Below are positions 23,066 through 29,761 of a stretch of DNA of 33,493 nucleotides, one piece after another (the stretch's first letter is position 1; each line of letters begins with the position of its first letter). The stretch lies in IMG/VR virus record IMGVR_UViG_3300035179_000042, positions 1 to 33,493 of that record, one strand, 5' to 3'. The notes beneath the pieces are model-generated. The model searched no databases. It was not told the origin of the DNA and saw only the letters and a list, made by a program, of their open reading frames with translations. This DNA is from a virus. The translations under genes and the position numbers were made by a program.

Positions 23066-23309
23066 TTATCACAAACCCCTTCTTATCCCTTTTAATGGCA
23101 TTGTAAGCGTCCATACATTGCTGATTGCAATAATAGCGGTCTTCCGGGACCACATAAATCATATTCTTATCAGCTTTGACCTTGCCGCATTTTCGACATC
23201 TTGCCCGATAGCTATAAAATCCGGCATTATGTCTCACTTTATACCTGACCTGCCCCACTATCAGGGGAAATTTTCCCAGTTTCTTATGATAATATGATTT
23301 TCGCCACAA
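23058..23309 (-). CDS. small Cys4-type zinc-binding protein
   Basis: The open frame encodes up to 83 residues with a TTG at 23309. A GTG at 23258, just after the upstream stop, would give a 66-residue form and avoids a 49-base overlap. The C-terminal half has CRKCGKVKADKNM and YYCNQQCMDAYN, forming a probable four-Cys zinc site of the MYND/TRASH type. The neighbours are the helicase-loader-like gene and a small membrane cassette. The start is uncertain. Confidence 0.5.
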   Translation of the reverse strand: MWRKSYYHKKLGKFPLIVGQVRYKVRHNAGFYSYRARCRKCGKVKADKNMIYVVPEDRYYCNQQCMDAYNAIKRDKKGFVING

Positions 23310-23722
23310 ATACTATTAAGTTCCTGTCTTTGAAATTCAGCCCTGTGTTCAATCTCTTCCGGGGCTGGGACTTGATTTTTAGTCCCCACATAAAAGCCCT
23401 TACCATAGATTTTAGGGTTTTTGCCCGCATTAAATAAAGATTCTTTGATAATTGTATAGAGCAAAACCCGGTCGCTTTTCGTTCCTGTTTTCAGTTGCTG
23501 GGTTTTTCTAATGGCATTAAGTATCTTCCCCGCCGGCGGTTCAAGACCCCTAACCGTTATCGATTCAAAGAACATATTATTAACGGCTTGCTTGGCAGAA
23601 TAATACTCGAAATACAACAACCGTTCTACCCAGCCATCTATTTCTTCTTGTTTCGGCTCCCATCGAGGCCATAAGCCACCCAAAATCTCTTTTATAAACT
23701 GATTTGCCTGCTCTTTTATCAT
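23261..23722 (-). CDS. helicase-loader-like protein
   Basis: The product has 153 residues. The N-terminal 80 residues (QANQFIKEILGGLWPRWEPK, EEIDGWVERLLYFEYYSAKQ and AVNNMFFESITVRGLEPPAG, PAGKILNAIRK) match the pattern of the G39P or helicase-loader N-terminal domain: two helices ending before a proline, then a lysine-rich helix. The rest is charged with no recognised domain. It overlaps the upstream replication-organiser gene as TAATG, so the two form a pair comparable with lambda O and P. The assignment is by pattern and position. Confidence 0.5.
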   Translation of the reverse strand: MIKEQANQFIKEILGGLWPRWEPKQEEIDGWVERLLYFEYYSAKQAVNNMFFESITVRGLEPPAGKILNAIRKTQQLKTGTKSDRVLLYTIIKESLFNAGKNPKIYGKGFYVGTKNQVPAPEEIEHRAEFQRQELNSICGENHIIIRNWENFP

Positions 23723-24408
23723 TATGTTTTTTCCTTCAAAAGTCTGTCAAATCGCTGCTCTCGGCTTTCGGCCTTTCGCTCCCAGTTTCGTGCAGCCCTG
23801 CGGGCGGCGGCCTGCCAGTCCTTCATTTTGACCTTGCCTACAATCCAACCCTTACCCTCATAAAAGTCTATAAAATCTTGCGGGTCAAGTGGTGGAAGGT
23901 TCTTTTCTTTACAATAGTCTGCCAGATAAAGAGATACATCAGAAATAGATGGAGGTATTTGCAACCGTTGTGCAACTGGTTGCAACGTTGCGCAACTGCG
24001 CCCTGTTTCTGTATCTGTATTTGTTTCTGTTTGTATAATACCTTTTTCTTTTAATATCGCTTTTCTTTTTCTATAATTTTTGTAATACTCCGCCGTTCTC
24101 ATTTTTGCTTTTTCCCTGAACTTGATATAATTCAAAACTTGCCAACCGCCGTCAATGTCCTCTATTCTCCGTCCTTCATATTCTTTGGTGCGACTGTAAG
24201 GGTCAGGTTGTTTGAGTCGGTTTAATGCTTTTTTGCAAATTGCAAGCGATACTCTGGCAACGGGGGCGAGTCCCGATACACTTCCCTCGACCTTGCCATT
24301 AGCATCCGCAAGAGCTAATAAAGTAATCCAAACAATACGAGTTTCGCTGTCCTCGTTCCAGACGCTACTGGTTACAATAGAATTAAAGAGTGGCGTATAT
24401 CCTGCCAT
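23722..24408 (-). CDS. replication organiser-like protein
   Basis: From an ATG at 24408 with AGGAT upstream the product is 228 residues; an ATG at 24417 would add three. Residues 1-85 form a winged-helix region (YTPLFNSIVTSSVWNEDSET, RIVWITLLALADANGKVEG, ICKKALNRLKQPDPYSRTKE), typical of phage replication initiators. A basic segment (NYRKRKAILKEKG) follows, and the C-terminal domain has FIDFYEGKGWIVGKVKMKDW and AARRAARNWERK, the form seen in replisome organisers. It probably binds the origin and recruits the helicase with its neighbour's help. Confidence 0.7.
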   Translation of the reverse strand: MAGYTPLFNSIVTSSVWNEDSETRIVWITLLALADANGKVEGSVSGLAPVARVSLAICKKALNRLKQPDPYSRTKEYEGRRIEDIDGGWQVLNYIKFREKAKMRTAEYYKNYRKRKAILKEKGIIQTETNTDTETGRSCATLQPVAQRLQIPPSISDVSLYLADYCKEKNLPPLDPQDFIDFYEGKGWIVGKVKMKDWQAAARRAARNWERKAESREQRFDRLLKEKT

Positions 24409-24436
24409 TTCGAGCATCCTTGTAAAAAATCCCTAA

Positions 24437-24811
24437 TTAAAATGTCATAAAATTCGATAATTTATAGATTCTAATGTTGTTTTTGGTGTCGAATTTTTCG
24501 CCTATTTCCAATTTTTTTATGGTTTGCATAAACCATTTGTCTGTCCCGATTTCGTAAATCAATAATATGGTTGGAATTCCAGTGTCTTTTTCAAATTCTA
24601 TTGCGTAGGTTACTTGTCTTATATCTAATCCTTGTCCCTCAAAGGGCGGAGGCATAAACCGCGCTTTTCTTTTTATTTCAAATCTCCACCATTTGCCGTC
24701 TTTTTTTCCTATCCAGTCGGATTGGCCGACCCAAAATCCTTTTTGCTTTAATAATAATCTCGCTTTTTGTTCGCCTTCTTTACCAAGTTCATTTATGTCT
24801 CGCTGCCCCAT
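24437..24811 (-). CDS. PD-(D/E)XK nuclease-like protein
   Basis: From an ATG at 24811 with GGAT upstream the product is 124 residues; an ATG at 24820 is also open. Residues 8-50 have the nuclease core: a helix ELGKEGEQKARLLLKQKGFW, then DWIGKKDGKWWRFEIKRKAR, giving D…E45-I-K47. A later helix DIRQVTYAIEFEKD carries a candidate Gln. The fold is that of Holliday-junction-resolvase-like or VRR-type nucleases. It follows the MT-A70 methyltransferase, overlapping its end. A role in recombination or in restriction-like cutting is possible. Confidence 0.65.
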   Translation of the reverse strand: MGQRDINELGKEGEQKARLLLKQKGFWVGQSDWIGKKDGKWWRFEIKRKARFMPPPFEGQGLDIRQVTYAIEFEKDTGIPTILLIYEIGTDKWFMQTIKKLEIGEKFDTKNNIRIYKLSNFMTF

Positions 24812-25659
24812 ATCTGCCATCCTTTTGTTTTTTGTCTTGCAAATAATTCAATCCGGGGTAAATCGCCGACAAGTTGTATAATTTTATTCCTGATAATGGG
24901 TGGTTTTTTTGAATGTTCGGCTTTTGGCTCATAGATAATTTGCGAAATACTTTTATCTTTGCGTTTGAGCGAACCTTTTGTGCCTATAAGACATAATTCA
25001 ACATTTGCCCTTGTCCAGTTCCCGCAACCAAAAGCAAATCCGGTTCTGTCCTTTTTACTTTTGACCCAAACAAAACCGCAAGTAGCATAGGTAAAGCCCC
25101 ACTTATTGATAATAGATAATGCTGTCGGCAGAACAGGAAACGTTGTCCATAAGAACAAAATACAATTATTCGCAGCCAAATCAATTACCGAGCGTCCTTT
25201 TTTGTCCGTCAAATTCGCTATAACGTAATCAGTCAACGTCCCATAGTGCTGGGATTGATTTTTGTATCCGCCTTCCCAGTATTGCCAGGGCGCGTCGGCA
25301 TAAATAATACCGTATTTGCCGACGGGAAATTCGGGGATTTCTATATTTTCCGGCTTCGGTGCAGGTAAAAGTTTTAGGATTTTACGCCAGGGTAGATTTT
25401 CCAACGCGTTGGAAATTTCAGGATACTTTTTAGCAAACTGAATACAATAATATAAATCACTTTGGCTTATTTGCAGGTCTTTTGCCAGGTTTTCTATTCG
25501 TTTGCTGCCATAATCCGGCTTGCCGAACTTCAATTCGTCCCGCAAAATTCGCAGGCCGATGGCGTGTTTTGTCTTGACGATTCCCTCAAAAGCCAGCTTT
25601 CGCAAATCATCCAGTAAATTATCATACCAGCTTAATTGTTGCGTTAGTTCTTTTGCCAT
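24793..25659 (-). CDS. MT-A70-like DNA adenine methyltransferase
   Basis: The product has 288 residues, with GGGAGG before the ATG. Residues 1-100 form a helical DNA-recognition-like domain (LRILRDELKFGKPDYG, RIENLAKDLQISQSDLYYCI). Residues about 110-288 have the MT-A70 core: KYGIIYADAPWQYWEGGYK with DAPW at 122-125 (usual DPPW), NNCILFLWTTFPVLPTALSI, then GFAFGCGNWTRANVELCLIG. It probably makes N6-methyladenine in DNA, protecting phage DNA or altering regulation. It overlaps the downstream nuclease gene by 19 bases from that gene's preferred start. The D-A-P-W change needs checking. Confidence 0.8.
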   Translation of the reverse strand: MAKELTQQLSWYDNLLDDLRKLAFEGIVKTKHAIGLRILRDELKFGKPDYGSKRIENLAKDLQISQSDLYYCIQFAKKYPEISNALENLPWRKILKLLPAPKPENIEIPEFPVGKYGIIYADAPWQYWEGGYKNQSQHYGTLTDYVIANLTDKKGRSVIDLAANNCILFLWTTFPVLPTALSIINKWGFTYATCGFVWVKSKKDRTGFAFGCGNWTRANVELCLIGTKGSLKRKDKSISQIIYEPKAEHSKKPPIIRNKIIQLVGDLPRIELFARQKTKGWQIWGSET

Positions 25660-25665
25660 TGTGCC

Positions 25666-25689
25666 TCCCTACAAAAAATAAAGCCCCTG
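25666..25689 (-). repeat. shared methyltransferase leader element, copy 1
   Basis: A 24-base segment in front of the MT-A70 gene, with the core CAGGGGCTTTATTTTTTG on the minus strand, matches the one in front of the Dam-type gene (26936-26959) at 23 of 24 positions. It lies just upstream of the ribosome site. Unlike copy 2, it has no upstream pairing arm. Confidence 0.8.
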
Positions 25690-25711
25690 ATGGATTCTGT
25701 ATTAAGTCCTT

Positions 25712-26098
25712 TTAGAGGTAATCTCCTAACTTCCTTTTAATTAGAAAAGAATCAATTAGTTTTTTCACGGTGCGCTTGTTTTCCTCATACCAGATTTTGC
25801 GCCATCTATATCTCTCAACAATGCAATTTGCTACGTCAATATCTAATTCTGGAGGACAATTATGTCTGGTTATTATTAAAATTGCTGGCTTGTTTAAGTT
25901 GTCAGTCAATCTCTCAAGTGCCAGGATTTGTCCTAAAGGCAATGGAGTGTTTTCCAGTTTCAGTTCAATAAATACGAAAACCTTGTTTTGTATCTCAAAG
26001 AAGCCGTCCAAATCCGTAGGCGTTATGTTCTTATAGCACAAACCGCTATAATCCTTTACTTGCAGACTGCGAAATCTGTTTTTTATCTGTCCTCGCAT
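25712..26098 (-). CDS. PD-(D/E)XK nuclease-like protein, second copy type
   Basis: The product has 128 residues. The N-terminal part includes TPTDLDGFFEIQNKVFVFIE followed by LKLENTPLPLGQILALERL. This gives D31…E45-L-K47 and a Gln in the next helix, matching the PD-(D/E)XK nuclease core (VRR-NUC-like). The C-terminal half has a further alpha/beta part (PAILIITRHNCPPELDID). It overlaps the end of the Dam-type methyltransferase gene by 16 bases. It is a different sequence from the nuclease at 24437 and is not a simple duplicate. Confidence 0.65.
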   Translation of the reverse strand: MRGQIKNRFRSLQVKDYSGLCYKNITPTDLDGFFEIQNKVFVFIELKLENTPLPLGQILALERLTDNLNKPAILIITRHNCPPELDIDVANCIVERYRWRKIWYEENKRTVKKLIDSFLIKRKLGDYL

Positions 26099-26928
26099 CT
26101 TTTCAGACAGACTCCAAATTTTGAGAATTGATGTATAAATTGAGATGTATTATTGCCAAAATATATTATCATCTGCCCTTGTAATGGTGCGCCTGGTCTT
26201 CCGTCTTTATCCAGAAAACGGATGCGCCCCGCAGGAAAACAAACTGCGGAACATAAACTCATAAGATGTTGAGCAAAAGATGTTTCCGTTGCGTTGTTTA
26301 TCAAAACACATCCCTGTTTGATTTCGTTGGACTCATATTTTTCCGCAAACAAATCGCAAAACTGAGCAACCAATGGTTGGCTGTATGGAGGATTCATCCA
26401 AACATTACCTTCCCATTTTTTACTTAAACCATCATCCTGAACATCATAGAAAATCTTGGCCTTCACGGTCTTATTGGCTTCCTTAGTGCTGGCAGGGTCG
26501 ACATCTATTGTGCCCATTACGCATCTTGCGGCCTCAATATATTCCGGCGGCGTGAACCATTCGGATTCGCCGGTGTTTAAGGCAACGTGCGGTTTATCCA
26601 ATAACCAACCTAAAGCCTTATCTGTCCATTTGCGAGCCTTCTCTTCGACGATAGGCAAATATGTTTGTTTATCAGGATACTCCAAATAAAGCTCGTGCCA
26701 TACTTTGAGACTTATGTCTCGCCTATCTGTTTCTTTTGCTAATTGTCGATAAGAAGGTGCGCATTTTACCCCCCTAAATTGCGCACCTATCGCCTCACCT
26801 TTTTCCCACATAGATATTTCTATGGCAAGTCGAGATTGGTAAAAACCGTCAAATACGTGTTTTTTCGTTTGCTCATCTATCTCATCGAGCCGTGTTTTCA
26901 GGTCAATTCTGCGTGTAAGATTTGCCAT
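26083..26928 (-). CDS. phage DNA N6-adenine methyltransferase (Dam type)
   Basis: The product has 281 residues. Residues 1-115 are helical. Residues 120-275 form the phage Dam domain: GESEWFTPPEYIEAARCVMG, DVDPAST at about 142, WEGNVWMNPPYSQPLVAQFC with the catalytic NPPY at about 179-182, and FPAGRIRFLDKDGRPGAPLQ with QMIIYFG. This is the PF05869-type phage N6-adenine methyltransferase. It probably protects the phage genome from host restriction. It leads a cassette of methyltransferase, nuclease, methyltransferase and nuclease. Confidence 0.88.
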   Translation of the reverse strand: MANLTRRIDLKTRLDEIDEQTKKHVFDGFYQSRLAIEISMWEKGEAIGAQFRGVKCAPSYRQLAKETDRRDISLKVWHELYLEYPDKQTYLPIVEEKARKWTDKALGWLLDKPHVALNTGESEWFTPPEYIEAARCVMGTIDVDPASTKEANKTVKAKIFYDVQDDGLSKKWEGNVWMNPPYSQPLVAQFCDLFAEKYESNEIKQGCVLINNATETSFAQHLMSLCSAVCFPAGRIRFLDKDGRPGAPLQGQMIIYFGNNTSQFIHQFSKFGVCLKRCEDR

Positions 26929-26935
26929 TTATGTA

Positions 26936-26959
26936 TCCCTGCAAAAAATAAAGCCCCTG
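26936..26959 (-). repeat. shared methyltransferase leader element, copy 2
   Basis: This 24-base element matches that in front of the MT-A70 gene at 23 of 24 positions. Here it also forms the 3' arm of a hairpin (below) and is followed by TTTTTT on the minus strand. Confidence 0.8.
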
Positions 26960-27015
26960 GAATGGTAAATAGTAAAGCTACACGGCGTGCGTATAGGTTT
27001 GCTGCCAGGGGCTTT
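26950..27015 (-). terminator. hairpin with T run before the Dam-type gene
   Basis: AAAGCCCCTGG at 26950-26960 and CCAGGGGCTTT at 27005-27015 form an 11-bp inverted repeat around a 44-base loop. On the minus strand the stem is followed by ATTTTTTG. It can serve as an intrinsic terminator after the lysozyme-like gene or as an attenuator for the methyltransferase cassette. The loop holds a small palindrome, CACGGCGTG. Confidence 0.55.
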
Positions 27016-27085
27016 AATCCATTGCAATATAGCTTTATAATTTACCATAAGTTACAAACTACTTGCACCGCTCTTGAAAGTCAAG

Positions 27086-27385
27086 CTAATTCTTTAGAAA
27101 TCTTTTAACATTTTTACGCCAGGCCACTCCATCCTGCCCTGGGCAATATCTCGACTGCAAAAAGTCGATATAGTCCCCCGGACGTCCGGCGGCCTGCCAG
27201 CGTCTGCGGTTATTGCGAATCGTGTTCAGGCAGATGCGCCGAGCATATTCCTTGTCGCCGTGAGTATTGATAGATTTTATGCCATAAGGATATTTGACGC
27301 TGTTCTCTGCCCTGTATATGGCGTCCGCGATTTGCTCATCTGTCGGAGCGTTCAGAACCAGAATGCATAGGATAACTGTAAGCAT
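27086..27385 (-). CDS. exported lysozyme-like protein, endolysin candidate
   Basis: The product has 99 residues. Residues 1-13 are hydrophobic (MLTVILCILVLNA), a short signal or anchor. The rest has DEQIADAIYRAENSVKYPYG, KEYARRICLNTIRNNRRRWQ and GDYIDFLQSRYCPG, with a final WRKNVKRF. The pattern of a Glu in IYRAEN, followed by YPYG and a conserved FLQSRYCP, resembles a small lysozyme or transglycosylase-like domain found in phage and bacterial genomes. The two cysteines may form a disulfide after export. It is the first gene of the leftward arm and lies near the holin candidates 4 kb on. The lytic role is inferred. Confidence 0.5.
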   Translation of the reverse strand: MLTVILCILVLNAPTDEQIADAIYRAENSVKYPYGIKSINTHGDKEYARRICLNTIRNNRRRWQAAGRPGDYIDFLQSRYCPGQDGVAWRKNVKRFLKN

Positions 27386-27511
27386 AAATCTATTATCGAC
27401 AATTCGTTCAAACTGCTTTAATAAATTTTTACGGTTGAAAATTCTTTGAACTTTCGGCGCACTTAATTCTTGTATTTGTAAAGGTTTAGAAAATTGTTTC
27501 CAAAAATCTTC

Positions 27512-27540
27512 TTGACAGATTCAAGTCTGATTAGTAAAAT
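27512..27540 (+). promoter_or_regulatory. sigma-70 promoter of the rightward arm
   Basis: TTGACA at 27512-27517 and TAAAAT at 27535-27540 are separated by exactly 17 bases. Transcription would start near 27547 and read the rightward early genes. An imperfect palindrome (CAGATTCAAGTCTG) spans part of the -35 box and the spacer and may be an operator. Confidence 0.8.
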
Positions 27541-27581
27541 GCCGATAGTGAATTAAACGAAAATTGAAAGGTTAAAGTTGT

Positions 27582-27698
27582 ATGGGCTGTCAAGAAAATC
27601 AAACAAGCAAAATCAGGGCCGGTTGTGGTTCAATCCTTGCGCTTGACAGCCCAATGGAATCCTCCGCTGCAACCGGCTCTTTTGAGGTGAAAAAATGA
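27582..27698 (+). CDS. possible 38-aa leader peptide
   Basis: An ATG at 27582 opens a 38-codon frame (MGCQENQTSKIRAGCGSILA at its start) ending in a TGA that overlaps the next start as ATGA. An AAAGG lies about 12 bases upstream. The frame covers the interlocking inverted repeats listed next, so ribosome progress here could set the RNA fold. It may be a leader peptide or simply an untranslated leader. Confidence 0.35.
   Translation: MGCQENQTSKIRAGCGSILALDSPMESSAATGSFEVKK
27584..27677 (+). promoter_or_regulatory. interlocking inverted repeats in leader, possible pseudoknot or attenuator
   Basis: Two perfect inverted repeats alternate. The first, GGGCTGTCAAG (27584-27594) with CTTGACAGCCC (27642-27652), is 11 bp. 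The second, GCCGGTTG (27618-27625) with CAACCGGC (27670-27677), is 8 bp and is followed by TCTTTT. The order 1-2-1'-2' is that of a pseudoknot or of mutually exclusive hairpins. The second stem with its T-rich tail resembles an attenuator ahead of the first conventional gene. Confidence 0.6.
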
Positions 27699-27976
27699 TT
27701 ACTGAAATGAAAATTGAAGAATTGAAAGAACAATTTACACAATGGCTCGATGAAGAGCAGGGTATTGGTTGCACTGCCGATTGTATTGTGCGAACGGCGG
27801 ATTCGGTGCAAGGATTCATTGATGCTTGTCGCGAAATCGGAGGTATTGACGATGATGTAATGGATGGGATGCCCGTCAAGATTTTACGGCAGACGCAACG
27901 GCAAAAGGGCGAACCGCGCAGCGACTTATACATACTTGATGCCGATGTCGATGTGCGATTAGTTTTGAATATATAA
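27695..27976 (+). CDS. small acidic hypothetical protein
   Basis: The product has 93 residues from an ATG with TTGAGGTG upstream. It is acidic (ELKEQFTQWLDEE, GGIDDDVMDGMP) with four cysteines in the middle third and a C-terminal VDVRLVLNI. It is the first well-supported gene of the rightward arm. Small acidic early phage proteins often bind host proteins or act as DNA mimics. No family is recognised. Confidence 0.6.
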   Translation: MITEMKIEELKEQFTQWLDEEQGIGCTADCIVRTADSVQGFIDACREIGGIDDDVMDGMPVKILRQTQRQKGEPRSDLYILDADVDVRLVLNI

Positions 27977-27978
27977 CC

Positions 27979-27997
27979 AGCCGGCGGCGGCTTTTTT
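27979..27997 (+). terminator. small GC-rich hairpin with T run
   Basis: AGCCG (27979-27983) pairs with CGGCT (27988-27992) around GCGG, followed by five T. It lies just past the stop of the 93-aa gene and before the next start. It may limit read-through in this chain of small genes. Confidence 0.45.
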
Positions 27998-28008
27998 GAA
28001 GTGGAAAA

Positions 28009-28191
28009 ATGAGTCTTGAAGCAGCGAAACAAATAAAATATGAAGAAGGAGTAGCAACCTTTTGTGACGGCAAACATCACTGGGAAAAAATCCGAATTAG
28101 TATCAGAACAAAACGAATTGGCAAGTGCGATTGCGAACAACTGAAATTTATAAATCAATGGCCTGCATCCCTGCGAAAGCAAATTGAGTAA
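28009..28191 (+). CDS. small hypothetical protein, 60 aa
   Basis: The product has 60 residues, starting MSLEAAKQIKYEEGVATFCD, with three cysteines and two His (GKHHWEKIRI, GKCDCEQ). A small metal site is possible. The leader GAAGTGGAAAA is part of a form repeated before other genes here. No function is recognised. Confidence 0.5.
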   Translation: MSLEAAKQIKYEEGVATFCDGKHHWEKIRISIRTKRIGKCDCEQLKFINQWPASLRKQIE

Positions 28192-28215
28192 GCGGCTTTT
28201 TGAGAAGATGAAAAG

Positions 28216-28644
28216 ATGAAGTTTGAAGAAACTTATTTTGCTAATGAAAACCGGATTGTCTGGATTATAGAAGACAAAGAACCTCCTCTTGACTTGCTTA
28301 TGGATTTACTTGGCTGCGTAAATAGCAGATTATATACGTTTGTCGGCAAGGTCATCGATTCAGTTCTGGGACTCGAATTACCTGATGAGAAATTGTTTTT
28401 CAAAGCCAAAACTCTTCTTTGTAATGGCGATAGTAATATTCGCGGCGAATCAGGAAAAGATTGGATATGCAAATTCGTTTTTAGTATTAGGATAGATACT
28501 TGGGTTGCTAAAGTATTAGACCCAGGCACAATTTATCCGCGCAATTTCAGTTATCATATAAGCAATTTCCGTAAATTCAATCTATATAAAGGCAAGGATT
28601 TTGGGGCGATAAGGGATAAATTATTAAAAATGAGAGTTAATTAA
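28216..28644 (+). CDS. hypothetical protein, 142 aa
   Basis: The product has 142 residues with an alpha/beta pattern: N-terminal FANENRIVWIIEDKEPPLDL, then a helix LLGCVNSRLYTFVGKVIDSVL and a C-terminal half with WICKFVFSIRIDTWVAKVLD and SNFRKFNLYKGKDFGAIRDK. There is no signal or membrane segment. It belongs to the small-gene chain of the rightward arm. The family is not recognised. Confidence 0.55.
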   Translation: MKFEETYFANENRIVWIIEDKEPPLDLLMDLLGCVNSRLYTFVGKVIDSVLGLELPDEKLFFKAKTLLCNGDSNIRGESGKDWICKFVFSIRIDTWVAKVLDPGTIYPRNFSYHISNFRKFNLYKGKDFGAIRDKLLKMRVN

Positions 28645-28675
28645 GAACATCCTTCTGATAACCGCAAAGACGTAA

Positions 28676-28700
28676 AACACTTTTGCAATAAGTGTTATTT
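28676..28700 (+). terminator. weak terminator-like hairpin
   Basis: AACACTT (28676-28682) pairs with AAGTGTT (28690-28696), with a 7-base loop and ATTT after it. It lies between the 142-aa gene and the heptad-repeat gene. The stem is AT-rich, so it is at most a weak terminator. Confidence 0.35.
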
Positions 28701-28735
28701 AACTCCTCAAGCATTAGGACTGAAAGAGTGAAAGA

Positions 28736-29185
28736 ATGAAAACAAAAGGAATGTTCTGGCACGTTCACCACGATAAGCTGGTAGAGTATTGCCATAATTA
28801 TAAAGAGCGGGCGGATTATATCAGAAATAAAAAACCGAAAAACGAAATTGGAATCCGCCTGCGATTATTCAAACCGGTCAGAGGCAAATTACCTGTTAAG
28901 TTTATCTTGGCGTTGGAGGCCTATGACAAGGCGTTGGAGTCCCGTGAGAAGGCGTGGGAGCCCTGTGAGAAGGCGTGGGCGGGGGAGGCCTGTGAGAAGG
29001 CGGGGGAGACCTGTGAGAAGGCGTGGGAGGCGTTGGAGGCCCATGAGAAGGCGTGGGAGGCCTGTGAGGAGGCGTGGGAGTCCCATGAGAAGGCGTGGGA
29101 GGCCTGCAAAGACAAAATTGAAGCACTACATAAAAAAGAATGTCCCAATTGTTCGTGGGACGGCACGAGAATTAGATTTGAATAG
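28736..29185 (+). CDS. heptad-repeat protein, paralogue 1
   Basis: The product has 149 residues. Residues 1-58 form a conserved head (MKTKGMFWHVHHDKLVEYCH … EIGIRLRLFKPVRGKLPV). Residues about 59-125 hold a chain of units of about seven residues of the form A-W-E-A-x-E-K (such as AWEPCEK, AGETCEK, AWEACEE, AWESHEK), with two longer units. This predicts a long helix or coiled coil. The end is a zinc-knuckle-like HKKECPNCSWDGTRIRF. The neighbouring gene shares head and tail but has a different repeat part. The function is unknown; variable length and sequence suggest fast change. Confidence 0.65.
   Translation: MKTKGMFWHVHHDKLVEYCHNYKERADYIRNKKPKNEIGIRLRLFKPVRGKLPVKFILALEAYDKALESREKAWEPCEKAWAGEACEKAGETCEKAWEALEAHEKAWEACEEAWESHEKAWEACKDKIEALHKKECPNCSWDGTRIRFE
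28908..29106 (+). repeat. degenerate tandem repeat, about 21 bases
   Basis: Successive units share gaggcctgtgagaaggcgtg-type sequence with one to several changes each, coding for the heptad chain of paralogue 1. The units are in frame, so changes in copy number would not shift the reading frame. Confidence 0.7.
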
Positions 29186-29250
29186 CCGTTAGAGTGGGAC
29201 GATGAATTGAGCAGGCCATATATAGTAGAGAATTGAAAGGGGAATGGCAA

Positions 29251-29688
29251 ATGAAAACAAAAGGAATGTTCTGGCACGTTCACGACAAAAAGTTGGTAGA
29301 GTATTGCCATAGTTATAAAGAGCGGGCGAATTATATCAGAAGGGAAAAACCGAAAAAGGAGATTGGAATCCGCCTGCGATTATTCAAACCGGTCAGAGGC
29401 AAACTACCTGTTGGGTGGGTCAGGGCATGGGAGGCCTATGACAAAGCGTGGGAGGCCTATGACAAGGCGTGGAAGGTATATGAGAAGGCACGGAAGCTAT
29501 ATCTGGACGAGGCAGGGAAGGCGTGGGACGAGGCAGGGAAGGCGTGGGGCGAGGCAGGGAAGGCGTGGGACGAGGCGTGGGAGGCGTTTGTCAACGTAGA
29601 GAAGGTGTGCAAAGACAAGGTTGAAGCACTACATAAAAAGGAATGTCCTAATTGTCCGTGGGACGGCAACGAAATTAGATTCAATTAG
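29251..29688 (+). CDS. heptad-repeat protein, paralogue 2
   Basis: From an ATG at 29251 with AAAGGGG upstream, the product is 145 residues; an in-frame TTG at 29233 is less likely. The head (MKTKGMFWHVHDKKLVEYCH … EIGIRLRLFKPVRGKLPV) and the end (HKKECPNCPWDGNEIRF) are nearly identical to paralogue 1. The middle holds different units, AWEAYDK twice, then AWKVYEK, and a Gly-containing set (EAGKAWDEAGKAWGEAGKAW). This is a recent tandem gene duplication with divergence focused in the repeat. No known family was identified. Confidence 0.65.
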   Translation: MKTKGMFWHVHDKKLVEYCHSYKERANYIRREKPKKEIGIRLRLFKPVRGKLPVGWVRAWEAYDKAWEAYDKAWKVYEKARKLYLDEAGKAWDEAGKAWGEAGKAWDEAWEAFVNVEKVCKDKVEALHKKECPNCPWDGNEIRFN

Positions 29689-29761
29689 CCGACAGCCGAC
29701 AGTCAACGCCGGATTCGTGGTGCAAGCCCACGACAAGGGTTTTAATCGAAAAGGTGAAAGA

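Noticed and set aside
26950-27015. tRNA-like or riboswitch fold in the leader of the Dam-type gene
   Set aside because: There is no acceptor or anticodon pattern; the arms plus T run are explained by a terminator or attenuator.
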